A stretch of DNA of 64,000 bases from Mytilus edulis (taxonomy: Eukaryota > Mollusca > Bivalvia > Mytilida > Mytilidae), in NCBI RefSeq assembly GCF_963676685.1, contig NC_092349.1, positions 54,635,232-54,699,231 on the forward strand, written 5' to 3'. The notes beneath the pieces were generated by a model that saw nothing but the letters and a program-made list of their open reading frames with translations, was not told where the DNA came from and made no database searches. Below are positions 23,701 to 35,290 of the stretch, piece by piece. Position numbers and translations under genes: made by a program. Each line of letters starts with the position of its first letter. The stretch's first letter is position 1.

Positions 23701-26700
23701 TGCAATAATACAGAGCAAATTGCATTTTCATCATATACAATGTACCGTATTGAAATAAAATACATTTAAATCCATTTTTTTTTTGTCGGAAAAGCCTTTA
23801 CCAATAAACTTGAGAATGTAAACGGGAAATTTGTCAAAGAGACAACAAATCGATCAAAAAACGGAAATCAACCACAGGTCGCCAAGTCAGGAATATGATA
23901 GGTTGTTTTTCTACTTTATCCGTTGATTTTGATATCATTTGGTTTCGTTCTGTCAGTTTTTATGGATTTTTTTTTTGGAGTTTGGATTTTTTTTCAGTCA
24001 TGAATTATTAGAAGGAGTTATAGGAAAATTATTTAGAACATATTTTTGTTTCTATTCTGGCTTTCATATATATGGTATATTGACATTCAGTTACAGATAG
24101 TGAGTGAGATACCAAGAAAAAAAGTTGTACACAAAGCATAAAATTCTAGATAATGATTTGCATTTAAGCTGTCGTTTATAGAAAAAAAGATATATATCAA
24201 CTTGAATGGCCAGGTCTTACAGATACTATACTGTTGTTTCTGTGAAATTGACATATGGTGTATGCGTTAGTGAGACAGCAACCAATAGGATTTCAGACAG
24301 TTTATGGTATTGCATATATATTGCTCAATACTTGCTATGCGATTTATATAAACTTATGTTTTGTTCTATTTGGGTCAATAGAAAGGAAGCCAAGTTTAAT
24401 TAAACTGCGAAAATACCAAGAAGAACTGGCTGAGATAGCTTTGACAGGTCAAAACACTATTATTTGTTCTGGAACCAATGCAGGAAAGACTTATGTTGCT
24501 TACCATATAATTGAGGATCATCTTATTAAGAACCCGGAAGGTAATGACAACAGAAAAGGTACCAATTTTTCTGCACATGATTCGCATTTTGACAAATAAT
24601 GTTGCTATGGTTTGTTCAGCAATTCTCGCGGCCAACATATTTGAAAATTAAATGAGATACACTATTTTAAACAACATAAACAGTACTAATTTTTTCTACA
24701 CCAGATGCGCATTTCGACGATCAATGTCTCCCTGGTCTATTCAGCAATGCTCGCGGCCAAAATATTTGAAAATTAAATGCGATACATCATTTTAAACATA
24801 TCAATAATTAACAAAATAATGTTTGCGTTAGGTAATAAACAGTGTTTGAACAGGTTATGCATTTCGAAAAAATTATTAACTGTATCAGTTTTCAGTATAA
24901 ATTAAAACTATGGCACATGATCACTACTATTTCTAATTAAAATTATATGTTCGCACTTGTTCATTTAAATGCAACAAACATAAAAAAAATCTTCCTATTG
25001 TAGGTAAAGTCGTTTTTATAAACAAGACCAATGTTTTGTTAGAACAACAATACAACAGAGCATGCAAGACTTTTAAAGATTTAAATTTTCAGGTATGAGA
25101 ATGTGTATTATTAATTGATTCTGAATGGTATAAACTTGTATGAAATGCTGATTATGCTTAAAAGAATCAATTATACATAAGTTGTGAAATAACACTTTAT
25201 ACACGATGGACGTTTAAACTTAAACATATGAAAGCATGAGATGTATCAAAAATTAGAAAACGTCAAAAGCTTACATGTAACGACAAAAATAAAATGGACT
25301 AAAAAGAATAGCGAATTTACATACTGACATAATTGGTGTCACTACCAAATCACTGACTATTGCGCTGGTGGTATCATCGGTGATCATTAATTCAACAGAA
25401 GTGGTATCGACTCAGTGCTTGTAAGTGAGAAAAACACTGATATAATTCAGTCAATATAAAGAATGAAAAATCAGATTAAAAAAATCATGATATTGATCTA
25501 TGTATTGAATATTATAACATGCATAATTTTGTTTAGGGAAAGATTTATAAATGGGATGCAAGTTTAGAAGGGGAATGTGAACCCTTTCCAAGTATTGTAC
25601 AACGTGTATCATTACTTTTCTGTACTCCAAAATCCCTTTGTAATCACCTGGACGAAAAGTCAAAGAATAAAATTTCGATGGATACGTTCACACTGGTTGT
25701 TCTAGACGAATGTCATCATGTGATGCGAGGAAACCCATTCAACGAAGTTATGAATTACTACAGGAAACACAAGTTTGAATCCGAGTCCGGCAAGATACCA
25801 CAGGTTTGTAATAATAACTGTGGAACTGATTTTCTTAGATATATTTTTACAGAAATACTTCTAAAATGATGATTGACAAGAATTCAAAACAAAAGAATTC
25901 CAATCAAATTGTCAGTAAATTGCATATTGAGACGAAAATGTAGGGTGGAGGTGGTAAAATGGATTAATATGTTTTATATAAACAATAATTCACCCTAGTT
26001 ACTTTTCTTTTTTTTCGTCTTTTGCAAACGCCGTAAAGAGTTATCTCCTATATCACCAGACTACTAGTTAAAGAACCATTAGGTACAAAATGTACAAGAT
26101 AATACTACAATTTTTTATGGTTTATTAGTTAAATCATTAAAAAAGAGAAATAGTGAAATGATAAACCTGTTTGGTTCATTTTTGTCAAAATTATCCAAGA
26201 AACATAGCATACTAATTATTCACTTGTAAGTGAATAATTCAACCTTATTAAATTATTTTTCCTGTAACATTCAATTTAATCCTTAGCTATATATGATTAA
26301 CGCATAAGCCAGGCGTGTTCAGATATTAAAAGTTAAAGAATGCCAAAATTGAAAATGATACAAGGGGTAACAATTTGTTTGACTGCTTAAATCTACAAAA
26401 AACATATTCTCTTACACATGTAGACACGATGATAAAAATGTTACATGAAATTAAGCAGACCTATACAAATCCAATTAGAAGTGTCAGCTATCTAATTCAA
26501 GCTGTTAACATATCGGGTTAAATTACCGTCCGCAGTCTTTAACAGTCAATGTTAAATCAGATTGCGTCTAGACTAAAATACACATGAAATGCTGATACAT
26601 ACTACCGAGTATATTCAACGTGAATAGTTTATTTTAATCTTTTATAATTTGGATAACGTTTTGTTTTTATATAAATTAGTATTTGAGTCAAATTGGTGTA

Positions 26701-29700
26701 CTTGAATATGACAACTAAAAACCCTTTAACATTACAGGTATTAGGTCTTACTGCTTCCCCTGGAACGAATAGGGCTGACGGTGGATTTTCTGCTGTCCAA
26801 CATTTGAAAAGCCTGATGGCAAATATGGATGTTTTCAAGCTGTCAGTTGTCCAGAAAAATGAACAAGAACTGTTAGAATATTCATCAACCCCATCAAAAG
26901 GTAAACATAAATTATGTGCATATATTTAAGTTTTTTAATGTCATATTATATAATTGTATTTTAATACATGTACTTTAATGCTTTTTCTTTGAATGAATTA
27001 TATTTCGTGTGTACGTTGGGGGGCTGGTTTCTTTTATGTCCAAATAAACAACACTTATGTTAGATGAAATAGCAACATTTTTTCCAACATTTTTATGAAA
27101 TCGAGTTTATAAATGACATGTATCAACTGAAACATAAAGTTATGATTATTACCAGAGATATCAAACTAACAACAAATATTTTTTTCAATGATTCCCATGA
27201 AAAAAATGTTTGAAATTTGAAAACAAACTTCACACAAACTGTGAAGACCTTATACAAAAAAAACGTAAAGTCAAATCGAAAAAGGAATTTGGAACGAACA
27301 ATCTTTAGCTCAATAGGATGATTTTTAGCCTTCATTGAAACTCTCTTATCGGCTGATCACCGATACACTCGTGTTAAACATTGTATAGATGACGCGTAAC
27401 TATACCAAGAGACGCATGTGTTATTATGATTACATATAAAGGTGCAACTGTTTTCTATATTTCATATTACTTAAGTACAAATTCGTTCAGCGGACAGGCT
27501 ACACGACCCTGTTCAAGGCATCCTTCTTAAAGCCATAACACATGTTGAGGGTGTGTTTAGAAACAGGAGAGGTACGATATAGTGTAACTACTACTTTAAA
27601 GAGCTGTACAAACATGGCATCTAAAGTTGTACAGTTTAAATGCAAAATGGATATCTGCTTATTCAAATTGATTTTCTTTTGAAATGTAGATTCTTACAAC
27701 TAGACTCTAGCTATTCTCTTAATAAGTAAACTGTGAATAGGAAATAATTTTGCATAATTTTTATACTTAAAACACAATAATAAATAAAACATTTTCTTTA
27801 AGGTATCAGTATACTATGTTAGATTAAAATGAATGCTTTCCGTCAACTGTATGTAATTTTTTAGTGACTTCATTTTTGATGGAAAATGGCATCGACACGA
27901 AGACTCTGTTATCTGCCCTAGGAATGCCACCGTTTGTTAAATCAGAGAAAAAATATGTACAGTGGATAAGTGAAACAAAACGAAAAACAGAAAGCGTGAT
28001 GTTAAAAGATGCAGATGTACCCCGTCTTATACACCTTTGTCTTCGAATTTTAGAGGTACATTGACATGTTAAAATAAAGCTGGTCCGCATAAATATTTAT
28101 TGCATATGAAAAAGAGGAAGATAACGAGTGGTAATAAATTAGCGTAAGACAAAGGAAAGAGTTAAACAACACAGTATCTCCGAAAACGAACATCAGACAA
28201 AAACACTAAATTAATCAAACTGAGTTACACGAACCCCTCTAATATAACTGAAGGTTGTTTCATCACTATTGAAAGTTAAGTAGTTCGTACTTAACTAGGA
28301 GAACACATACAGCAGTTATCGTGAAAACGTTAGTATACCGTCCATACAACAGAAGCAACCCAAGTGTATGGAAATACTATAAAATACCTTGTTTATACAA
28401 GACAATACATCTTAGTAAATGATAACATTACAATAAAAATAAATATGAAAAATTATACAAGAAAAGACACATGCAATATATATATCATACCGTAGGAACA
28501 GAACTGGGAGCAACAAGGCAGTTGCAAGCTCCTGAAACTGTTGAAGGTGGCAAACTGTTTAATGCGAACCTAGTTTACAGCCGAAATGTGTTGGAAGTCA
28601 GTGAAAAAAATATAGAATAAGACAGTAGAAATTTAAAATCATGTACAGGTTAACTGCTGAAACAGCAAACACACATTTTAGTTATTTGCTCTACATGTAA
28701 AACAATTTTGCGAATATTACTTTACAGGGAGATAACTCTGTAAAATCAGCTGAACGTTTTAATAACTTTTCGTTGTTAAAGGAATATAAAGCTTCTCAAT
28801 GATAAAAAAAAATAGTGTGTGTCAAACTGCTATACAACTAGTGTAATTTTTCTGATAAAATGGTTGGTTCAAATTTTTGAAATTTTTATATTTTTGTCAA
28901 AGGGTCAAAGTAAATACTTTGTCAATATTTTATGAAATTAAACGAGCCAAATTGATTTTATTGAAAGTGTTAGGTACCACCTTAAACAAAAAATATGAGA
29001 TGAATGTAACTTTGGTTTTTTTTTATCTTTATTTCTAATATTCAGAAGTATCCCGTGCCACCACTATACACATATTTGACTAAACCCAAAACTCAGTAAG
29101 GATAAGAACTGTTCATTCTCGATAATTTTATGTGAAACACTATATTGCAGTTATACGTAGAATGTCTGGAAATGAATTCATTACTTGAAATTGAAAATGT
29201 CACCGACTTGCTTACTGAGGCATATGAAATGTTTTCTTATGAAAGCCAACAAGCAAATACTATAGAAGAAAGACAAATTATAGAGGCACTAAAAGGTAAG
29301 CTTATTCTGTTAATAAAGATATATTTAAAAACGGTATGTAAACAGTATTTGGATTCTTCACCTATTATTCCTCTATATACACAACTAGCATTCACCTTTT
29401 ATTCTTTAAAAATGATTGTCATACTCCATCAATTTACGAAATAAAATTTACAATGTTTTTTCAGTGTTGTATTTATTTGAAAGTTTACTATTTGTTTGAT
29501 CTTATATTCTGTTTCGCGATAGCATTCACGTGTATTAAATTTTTAACGGTAATTCTTGAGTGTCAGTGTACAAACAATTATTGGTAAAATTTTCTGGTTT
29601 TGTTGTAGATGTAACATCACTCCTTGTGGAGTTGAGGAATGAAGTTGAAGGTAACCCCGACGTTAATGAAATCATTAGTGCACTTCTGAAGGAATATGAA

Positions 29701-32700
29701 ATATTGAAGGAGAATTCAAGATTTCTTGTTTTCGTTAAAACAAGAGCATCTGCGAAAGCTTTAGCAAAGAGACTACCAGAGTGTCTAAAGGCAACTCATT
29801 TAACTGGAGGAACAAAATCAAAAGATAAAGCAGGTAAAGTTGTTGTTTTAAAATAAAGTGTTTTGCTTGCTGGTTAACTTACTGGGGTTAACGCTAACAA
29901 CCATTCGTCAATACGGGATATATGTCAATGTATGATATTTCGTGCATTGTTTCATTGCCCGTTTCATACACATCTGTTCTTAAAATGAAGAAGAACAGAC
30001 AGAAAGTAGAATAGAAATGTAACATCCAAACCTGCAGATATCTATTTGACATAATACCCTTACAATCTTAGTCATGTTTTTACATAAGACGCCATTCGTT
30101 TTTACTGTTTAACAGTCGTTAACATCGATGAGAAGCTGTTTCCACTTATTGACTATTTCCATGATTGATTAAAAACAGGAGTATACCGCCTACCCTGTGA
30201 ATCTGACATTAGAACATGTAATGAATACAATTAAAGCAGAATCATGTCTATACTATATACACGACAAGCATTAGACTTTCAAAAAGGGCTAAGTCGACAA
30301 TGGAAAATGGAAAGTGCTCTCGCTTTGTAGATTTTTTCATTTACTAGAATAGCAACGTGCATCCATCAACAAATTTTACCACACACGTGAGGTCACACGT
30401 TATGAAGTTGTATATATCGTTAACGTTGCTGTTTACCGAACTCCAGAAGATTAGACTATTTATAGATAAAAGTTACCTGTGTACCAATATCATGAATATG
30501 CATGATTAATGACCAGGCAAAATCTAATTGCTACAATAGAGAGGACAAATCCGATACTCTACGGGATTGAAGGACATTTACTAGGTTTGGATTGTCCTAA
30601 CCAATCAATAAACTTTGATTATTCACGTCTCGTAATATCTTCCAATCAGGTAGCAAGAAAAATTCACGCACTGACTGTCCATCGTTCAATTCTTAATATC
30701 GACTCCTAGAAGTCGATAATTATACTTACTTTGCAGGAAAACAAATGAGCTTAATCAATGCATGTTAACTTTCAGGCCTTCACACCGATGAACAACTTGA
30801 AGTTATGGAACGTTTTAGAGAAGGAGAACATTTGTGCATCGTTGCAACGTCTGTTGCATGCGAAGGACTTGACATCCCACAATGCAATTTGATGATCAGA
30901 TACAAATTTAGAGTAGATGAAATTAGTAGCTATCAAATGAGAGGTAATATTTAAAATTCTGTATACTAAAGAGTTTGACTAAAGCGTACACCTAATTGAG
31001 CATTGAATTGATAGATGCATTACATGTTTTATTATCAAACTAAGACAAATGGATTTTAAAATTCACAAGCAGCTACTTAAAATAATAATACGCCTAACAA
31101 AAACAAACTGAAAATCTAAAAAAGCAAAGGTGACTTCACATACTATATAAAAATAATGTTCACCGGAACGAAAAGCACTGAATAATATCATAGTTTCATA
31201 GTTACAACTGAAAGCAGGAATTTTCAGATATGAATAAAATTTAAATTTCATAATAGAATAAAAATAACATAAACAAATGTGTTTATTTAATTAATTTTGT
31301 ATTAATTTACAATTAAATGTCAGGATAAATTCAGTCAGTTTGGTTTTACTTTCGTTTCCGGATGATCTGTTGAATTCATTGTATTGGCAATCTTAATTTG
31401 ACACGTAAAACAAGATTTAGGGTCTCTTTGTCTAATTTCAACGTCCAAACTACTTACAGCGTTGTGCAGTTCTATAGATCTGAGTGTCGGGTATGCGTCT
31501 GGATGTTGGTCCATCATTTCTGTATTCTATATTTTTTAGGCAACTTTTCTCTGTTTCTAATACCTTTTGCCCATTTTTCTGTTTTCTTTATACTTTTTGC
31601 CCATTATACTCTATTCCTTATTTTTGAGGGTTCATTATTATCTATTCTTTACATTCATTTGTAAAACTTCATAGTACTGCACCTTACTACCATATCTTGT
31701 CAAATAATATAAGAGGAATATCCAAATTGATTTGGAAACCATTTGGTCGAAAGTCCTCGTCAAAATTATCGATTACTTTAAGATATGATTTATGCAAACA
31801 AGACTTGTTGGAAATGTTTACATGACCTGGTCCTTTATATTCGAATTTTATTTCGAGTTTTAGCCAGGGATAAAAATAACGAATAAAACGCCCAAGCCAA
31901 ATGAAAATGATAACACATCTATGGGCCGCATGAATTATTTCGATTCTAATAACACAACAACGATATTAAAAAACAACTAGAAAATATGTATTCAATCCTT
32001 TGGATTCTGAACGCAATGTTTTTTCGTTGGCTTTTATTTACAGTCAAATGTACGTATATGAAGTAAATAGTTGACTTGCAGCCATGTTGACTTGTTGAAA
32101 CCAAATGAATGTATGAATTCACATAACATTGAAAAAGTCAACAGTTCTATACCACTTTTTGAAATTCATAAATCGATTAAGAAAAATCAAATCCGGGTTA
32201 CAAACCAAACCTGAGGGAAACACATCAAATATAAAGGGAGAACAACGAAACAACAGAAACATTAAAATTCAACACACACAGAAACGAACTATAAGATAAC
32301 AATAGCCATCTTCCTGATGAAAAATGAACGTAACGGAATGATCTTCAGCTTGGGGTATTATTTTGTTTTGACATTACATGAACCCGCTTTTCATATTTTA
32401 GGAATATAATTTTACCTTGATTTTATACAATTTTTGAGATCTTATGCAATAATTCTTTTCATGCCGTATTTATGGGCATTATGTTTTCTTGTCTGTGCGT
32501 CTGTTTGTTTGTTCGTTCGTCCGTTCGTTCCGCTTCAGGTTAAAGTTTTTGGACGAGGTAGTTTTTGATGAAGTTGAAGCCCAATCAACTTGAAACTTAG
32601 TATATATGTTTCCTATGATATGATCTTTCTACTTTTAACGCCAAATTAGAGTTTTGACCCAAATTGCATGGTCCACTGAACATAGAAAATGATAGTGCAA

Positions 32701-33865
32701 GTTTCAGGTTAAAGTTTTTGGTCAAGGTAGTTTTTGATGAAGTTGAAGTCCAATCAACTTGAAACTTAGTTCCCTATGATATAATCTGTCAAATTAGAAA
32801 TGTTATCCCATTTTCAGGGTTTACTGAACATAGAAAATAATGGTGCATATGGGGCATCCGTGTACTTGGTACACATTCTTGTTTGTTATGCATTAGAATA
32901 GGAACAACGGTTCTGTAGTTACTTTTTCAATTTCAAGTTGAACACAACGAAATCCACTAAGTTTTTGCACAAAGCTTACGATACAAGTGGATTGACGTGG
33001 AAAGTAAATAATGATAGCCATATGTATTTACACATCTGAGTCTGTGATAAGTATATACGTATCGAGAATTTTATCACGTTTACATAGCAAAACAAACATG
33101 TCATACTAAAATTGGACACAACATCCTGCAAAGATTTCAAAATGGTTGTAATTCATATAAATGATTTTTTAAAACTCAAGTCAGAATTTTTAGGAGTGAT
33201 AATTTTCTTTTATTTTTTACTCGAATGACGTGCTTAACATAATAGTATTTTATTTTCAATTATTAGGAAGGATTAGAGACAAAAAAGGAAAGGAGGTCAT
33301 TTTGGCGTCAACTGAAGATTTTGAAAGGGAAACAAAAAATATATTAAGACAATACTACATGAAGGAAGCCATTGGACAAGTAATTGACCTTGATCTAACT
33401 GCACATATAGCAATAGCAGAACGAGGGATATATGCTTCCGAAGTTCAGGAACGACTACTCCAACAGCGTCAAGCGGACAGTAAAACAATTGGTGCATTCA
33501 CAGTTAATTGCAAGTTCTGCGGAAAACCAGTAACTGATGGTCAATACATCAGGCACATTAAAAGGAAAATCTTTATAGTATATGACAAAACAATTTTGAC
33601 AAAAATAAGACGCGAACCTCTAAAAAAGATAACAAAATTTGACACGATAAAGAAAACGGAAAGAGTATTTGGGAATATTTGTGGTCACAGTTGGGGTGTA
33701 ATACTTGTGTATCAGCAATGTGACTTCTTAGCAATATCAAAGGATAAAGTAAATTTTTTTGATAAATATTCAAAAGATTTGGTAAAATTTAAGAAATGGC
33801 CTGAATTCCCTTATCGCATTGACGAAGTCTCGGATGAAGAGGTGCAGCGTTATTTGGCACAATGA
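20069..33865 (+). CDS. HEPN-Ig-RIG-I-like helicase, 12 exons, 986 residues
   Basis: Exons: 20069-20705, 21281-21316, 22901-23182, 24382-24540, 25004-25092, 25537-25803, 26738-26900, 27865-28055, 29151-29295, 29609-29833, 30776-30943, 33267-33865. All introns are GT-AG. Phases agree throughout (2961 nt, no internal stop). Layout by residue: HEPN ~1-165; charged/coiled linker ~166-224; one Ig domain 225-318; RIG-I-like SF2 helicase ~320-800 with an inserted helical region between the two cores; zinc-type C-terminal domain ~865-975. Helicase motifs: Walker A GTNAGKT (K354), Ia [17 protein letters not shown] (458-461), III LTAS (494-497), [21 protein letters not shown] (754-766), VI QMRGRIR (785-791). 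RLRs are cytosolic sensors of viral dsRNA that normally signal through N-terminal CARDs. None is present here; HEPN and Ig take that place. The role as an antiviral RNA sensor and possible ribonuclease is inferred. Homology of the helicase and C-terminus is clear. Confidence 0.92.
21317..22900. other. RLR intron 2, no exon or large repeat seen
   Basis: Separates the 36-nt linker exon (21281-21316, residues [12 protein letters not shown]) from the Ig exon. AT-rich. It ends with a clear acceptor, ataccgtttgcag. I see no further exon inside. Confidence 0.5.
22901..23182 (+). CDS. RLR gene exon 3: single Ig (I-set-like) domain
   Basis: This 282-nt exon, phase 1 at both ends, codes for residues 225-318. 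Ig landmarks are EGNTVTLQC (B-strand C246), W257 in [10 protein letters not shown], and the tyrosine corner LEDRGTY (D298, G300, Y302). The F-strand position normally holding Cys (YxC) is Leu (YTL), so the classic disulfide cannot form. Other cysteines are C236, C251, C274 and C313. That suits a cytosolic Ig domain of the titin/palladin kind used for protein binding. Phase 1-1 makes it a self-contained shuffled module. There is no signal peptide or membrane span in the joined protein. Confidence 0.8.
23183..24381. other. RLR intron 3 with a family B fragment
   Basis: Contains T- and G-rich tracts near 23360 and a family B fragment at 23810-23890 (ataaacttgagaatgtaaac, tttgtcaaagagacaacaaa). 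It ends with the acceptor tttgggtcaatag. No extra exon recognised. Confidence 0.5.
24382..30943 (+). CDS. RLR gene exons 4-11: RIG-I-like helicase core
   Basis: Eight exons code for residues 319-787. The N-terminal Q-like element is [13 protein letters not shown], the usual start of an RLR helicase (LRxYQxELA). Walker A follows in the same exon. Exon 6 holds the TPKSL (Ib) motif and DECH with the typical VVLDECHH context. Exon 7 holds LGLTASPG. Exon 8 ([14 protein letters not shown]) and exon 9 are helical and correspond to the RLR-specific insertion and pincer region. Exon 10 has [19 protein letters not shown]. Exon 11 has the QCNLMIRY tail after motif V. Order, spacing and sequence are RIG-I/MDA5/LGP2-like rather than Dicer-like, and no key ATPase residue is lost. 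Confidence 0.92.
24555..24800. repeat. Tandem pair of ~125-bp repeats in RLR intron 4
   Basis: The words taccaatttttctgcacatg, gcaattctcgcggccaacat and atttgaaaattaaatgagat (from about 24559) recur diverged from about 24688 (tctacaccagatgcgcattt, caatgctcgcggccaaaata). Related sequence in reverse orientation lies at 50640-50700. A bivalve interspersed repeat with no coding role. Confidence 0.65.
25804..29150. other. RLR introns 6-8, no further exons recognised
   Basis: Three introns (25804-26737, 26901-27864, 28056-29150) are AT-rich, with clear acceptors catTacag, attttttag and atattgcag. I found no alternative exon and no large repeat that matches others in the window. Confidence 0.45.
29834..33266. 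other. RLR introns 10 and 11 with interspersed repeats
   Basis: Intron 10 (29834-30775) shows nothing recognisable. Intron 11 (30944-33266), the longest, holds a pyrimidine-rich repeat at 31535-31660 (ttttgcccattatactctat), a fragment at 32190-32330 (ctgagggaaacacatcaaat) and a two-unit family C copy at 32460-32885. This long intron separates the first half of helicase motif VI (QMR) from the second (GRIR). Confidence 0.6.
32460..32885 (+). repeat. Interspersed repeat, family C, two units
   Basis: Begins atgccgtatttatgggcatt and contains gcttcaggttaaagtttttg and aggtagtttttgatgaagtt twice, ending atggggcatccgtgtacttg. Same family as the four-unit copy at 15200. Confidence 0.8.
33267..33865 (+). 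CDS. RLR gene exon 12: motif VI and C-terminal RNA-binding domain
   Basis: The last exon codes for residues 788-986. It completes motif VI ([15 protein letters not shown]), runs through a long helix pair ([10 protein letters not shown]), and then has a RIG-I-type regulatory domain. VNCKFCGKP gives the first zinc CxxC pair (C869, C872) and [20 protein letters not shown] the second zinc loop with the conserved HxWG. RLR C-terminal domains use four cysteines. Here the third is absent: the residues before C926 are VFGNI, with Gly at the CxxC position. The tail [12 protein letters not shown] matches the family's KW...FP end. The stop is TGA at 33863-33865. Confidence 0.88.
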
Positions 33866-34857
33866 TGAAAATCACTCTACTTGTATGACATGTACGATAA
33901 ACTATTTGTGACACAAATATATATTCTGTGTATTTCAAGATAATATAGTCATCACAATCATTTAAATGTATTATATTTATTTTGAAAATTTTAAAATTAC
34001 AGACATGGCAGATGCAAGTAAGAAATTAATGCTTCTTTTTTGAAATTCACTGGGTCGTAAAAAGTGTTGACTGAGGTACATTTTGTATGAAGCTCGGAAG
34101 CGCTGCATTCTAAAAATGCACACACGGTCAATGTTTTCACAACCCTATGAAATTACTGAAAGAAGCATTCAATACATATAGTTACATTTTTTCGCTATGA
34201 TTTTGAAAACATGATTACTATCAAGTTTTTCTTGTCTGTGCACTTTATTGTGGAATGAGGAATGTTTATTGCTGTTAGCAAATCAAAATAACGTATTATA
34301 ATGAAACACACATCTAATGTAATAATTAGGTATTTAATGGCAAACGACCGTAAATCGTTTAGACATATCAAAGATTTGTATTTGACTGTTAAATAAACTC
34401 GAGTAAAACGATTTAAACAACAGTCACTAGACAGCCAGTAACGCTTTCCTGGATCGATGGACTTATTCAACAATGTCCACTATGATACACTATATACTAG
34501 AATAATTATTGTACATGACTACACAATCATTTTTTTTCAGTTTCTCTCTACTTTAATGTTTGCAAAAAAATATATATGATTCATTGAGAATTCCTTAGTA
34601 AGGTGATACTAATTGACTTCTTGCTCTGGGCGTTTACTGACGAAATTAGCTAAGTGACTTCTTTTCAGATTTTCCTTTGCTGATCATTTTTGCTGCTTGA
34701 AATTTTTCTTGATTTTATAATAGTCTTTGCACAAAACACACAACTGTGATACAAACGTCATTCATAGGTAATACTTCCTTACAGTAGTTTACTGATGATT
34801 ATTGATGTTTGGTCTTGTTTACACATGAAGTCTTGCTATTCAAAGTTTCTATTTATC
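33866..34857. other. Downstream of the RLR gene
   Basis: The 3' UTR should lie here, but I see no unambiguous polyadenylation signal near the stop. A hairpin MITE is at 34019-34180. The rest is AT-rich with no exon recognised. Confidence 0.45.
34019..34180. mobile_element. Foldback MITE, family E
   Basis: The inverted ends aattaatgcttctt and aagaagcattcaat-like (gaaagaagcattcaatac) enclose a second nested pair, aaagtgttgactgaggtac with acggtcaatgttttcacaac. Related elements lie at 55833-55985 and 56430-56600. No coding capacity. Confidence 0.65.
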
Positions 34858-35290
34858 TAATAAAATTGAGAATGGAAGACAACAACCAGACCAAAGAGCA
34901 GACAACAGCCGAAGGCCACCAATGGGTCTTCAATGCAGCGAGAAATTCCCGCACCCGGAGGCGTGCTTCAGCTGGCTCCTTAACAAATATGTATACTAGT
35001 TCAGTGAACATGGACGTCATTCGTTACTCCGAAATATACACAAGAAACTTAAATTGAAAATCATACAAGACTAGCAAAGGCCAGAGGCTCCTGAAGTGGG
35101 ACAGGCGTAAAAATGCGGCGGGCTTAAACATGATTCAAACTTTCCCCGTATAGCTCTAACAAATGTAGAAAAACAAACACACAACAAAACGCACAGTAAA
35201 ACCCAGTTCAAAAGAAGTCTGAGTCCGATGTCAGAATAGGTAACAAATGAAACTAAACAAAATGACAACAATAGGCAAAATAGAAAAAAA
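34858..35290 (+). repeat. Interspersed repeat, family B, longest copy (~430 bp)
   Basis: Reads aataaaattgagaatggaag, gaaggccaccaatgggtctt, gcacccggaggcgtgcttca, actagttcagtgaacatgg, agactagcaaaggccagagg, aaaatgcggcgggcttaaac, agttcaaaagaagtctgagt and ccgatgtcagaataggtaac. The second half is the part seen alone at 46085-46235. Confidence 0.8.

Noticed and set aside
26629..26838. Minus-strand frame overlapping RLR exon 7
   Set aside because: It is the antisense shadow of a well-supported helicase exon.
34003..34016. Tiny exon-like segment acatggcagatgcaa between a cag acceptor and a gtaag donor, just after the RLR stop
   Set aside because: Too short to support by itself and its ATG joins to nothing recognisable. 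It could be chance.
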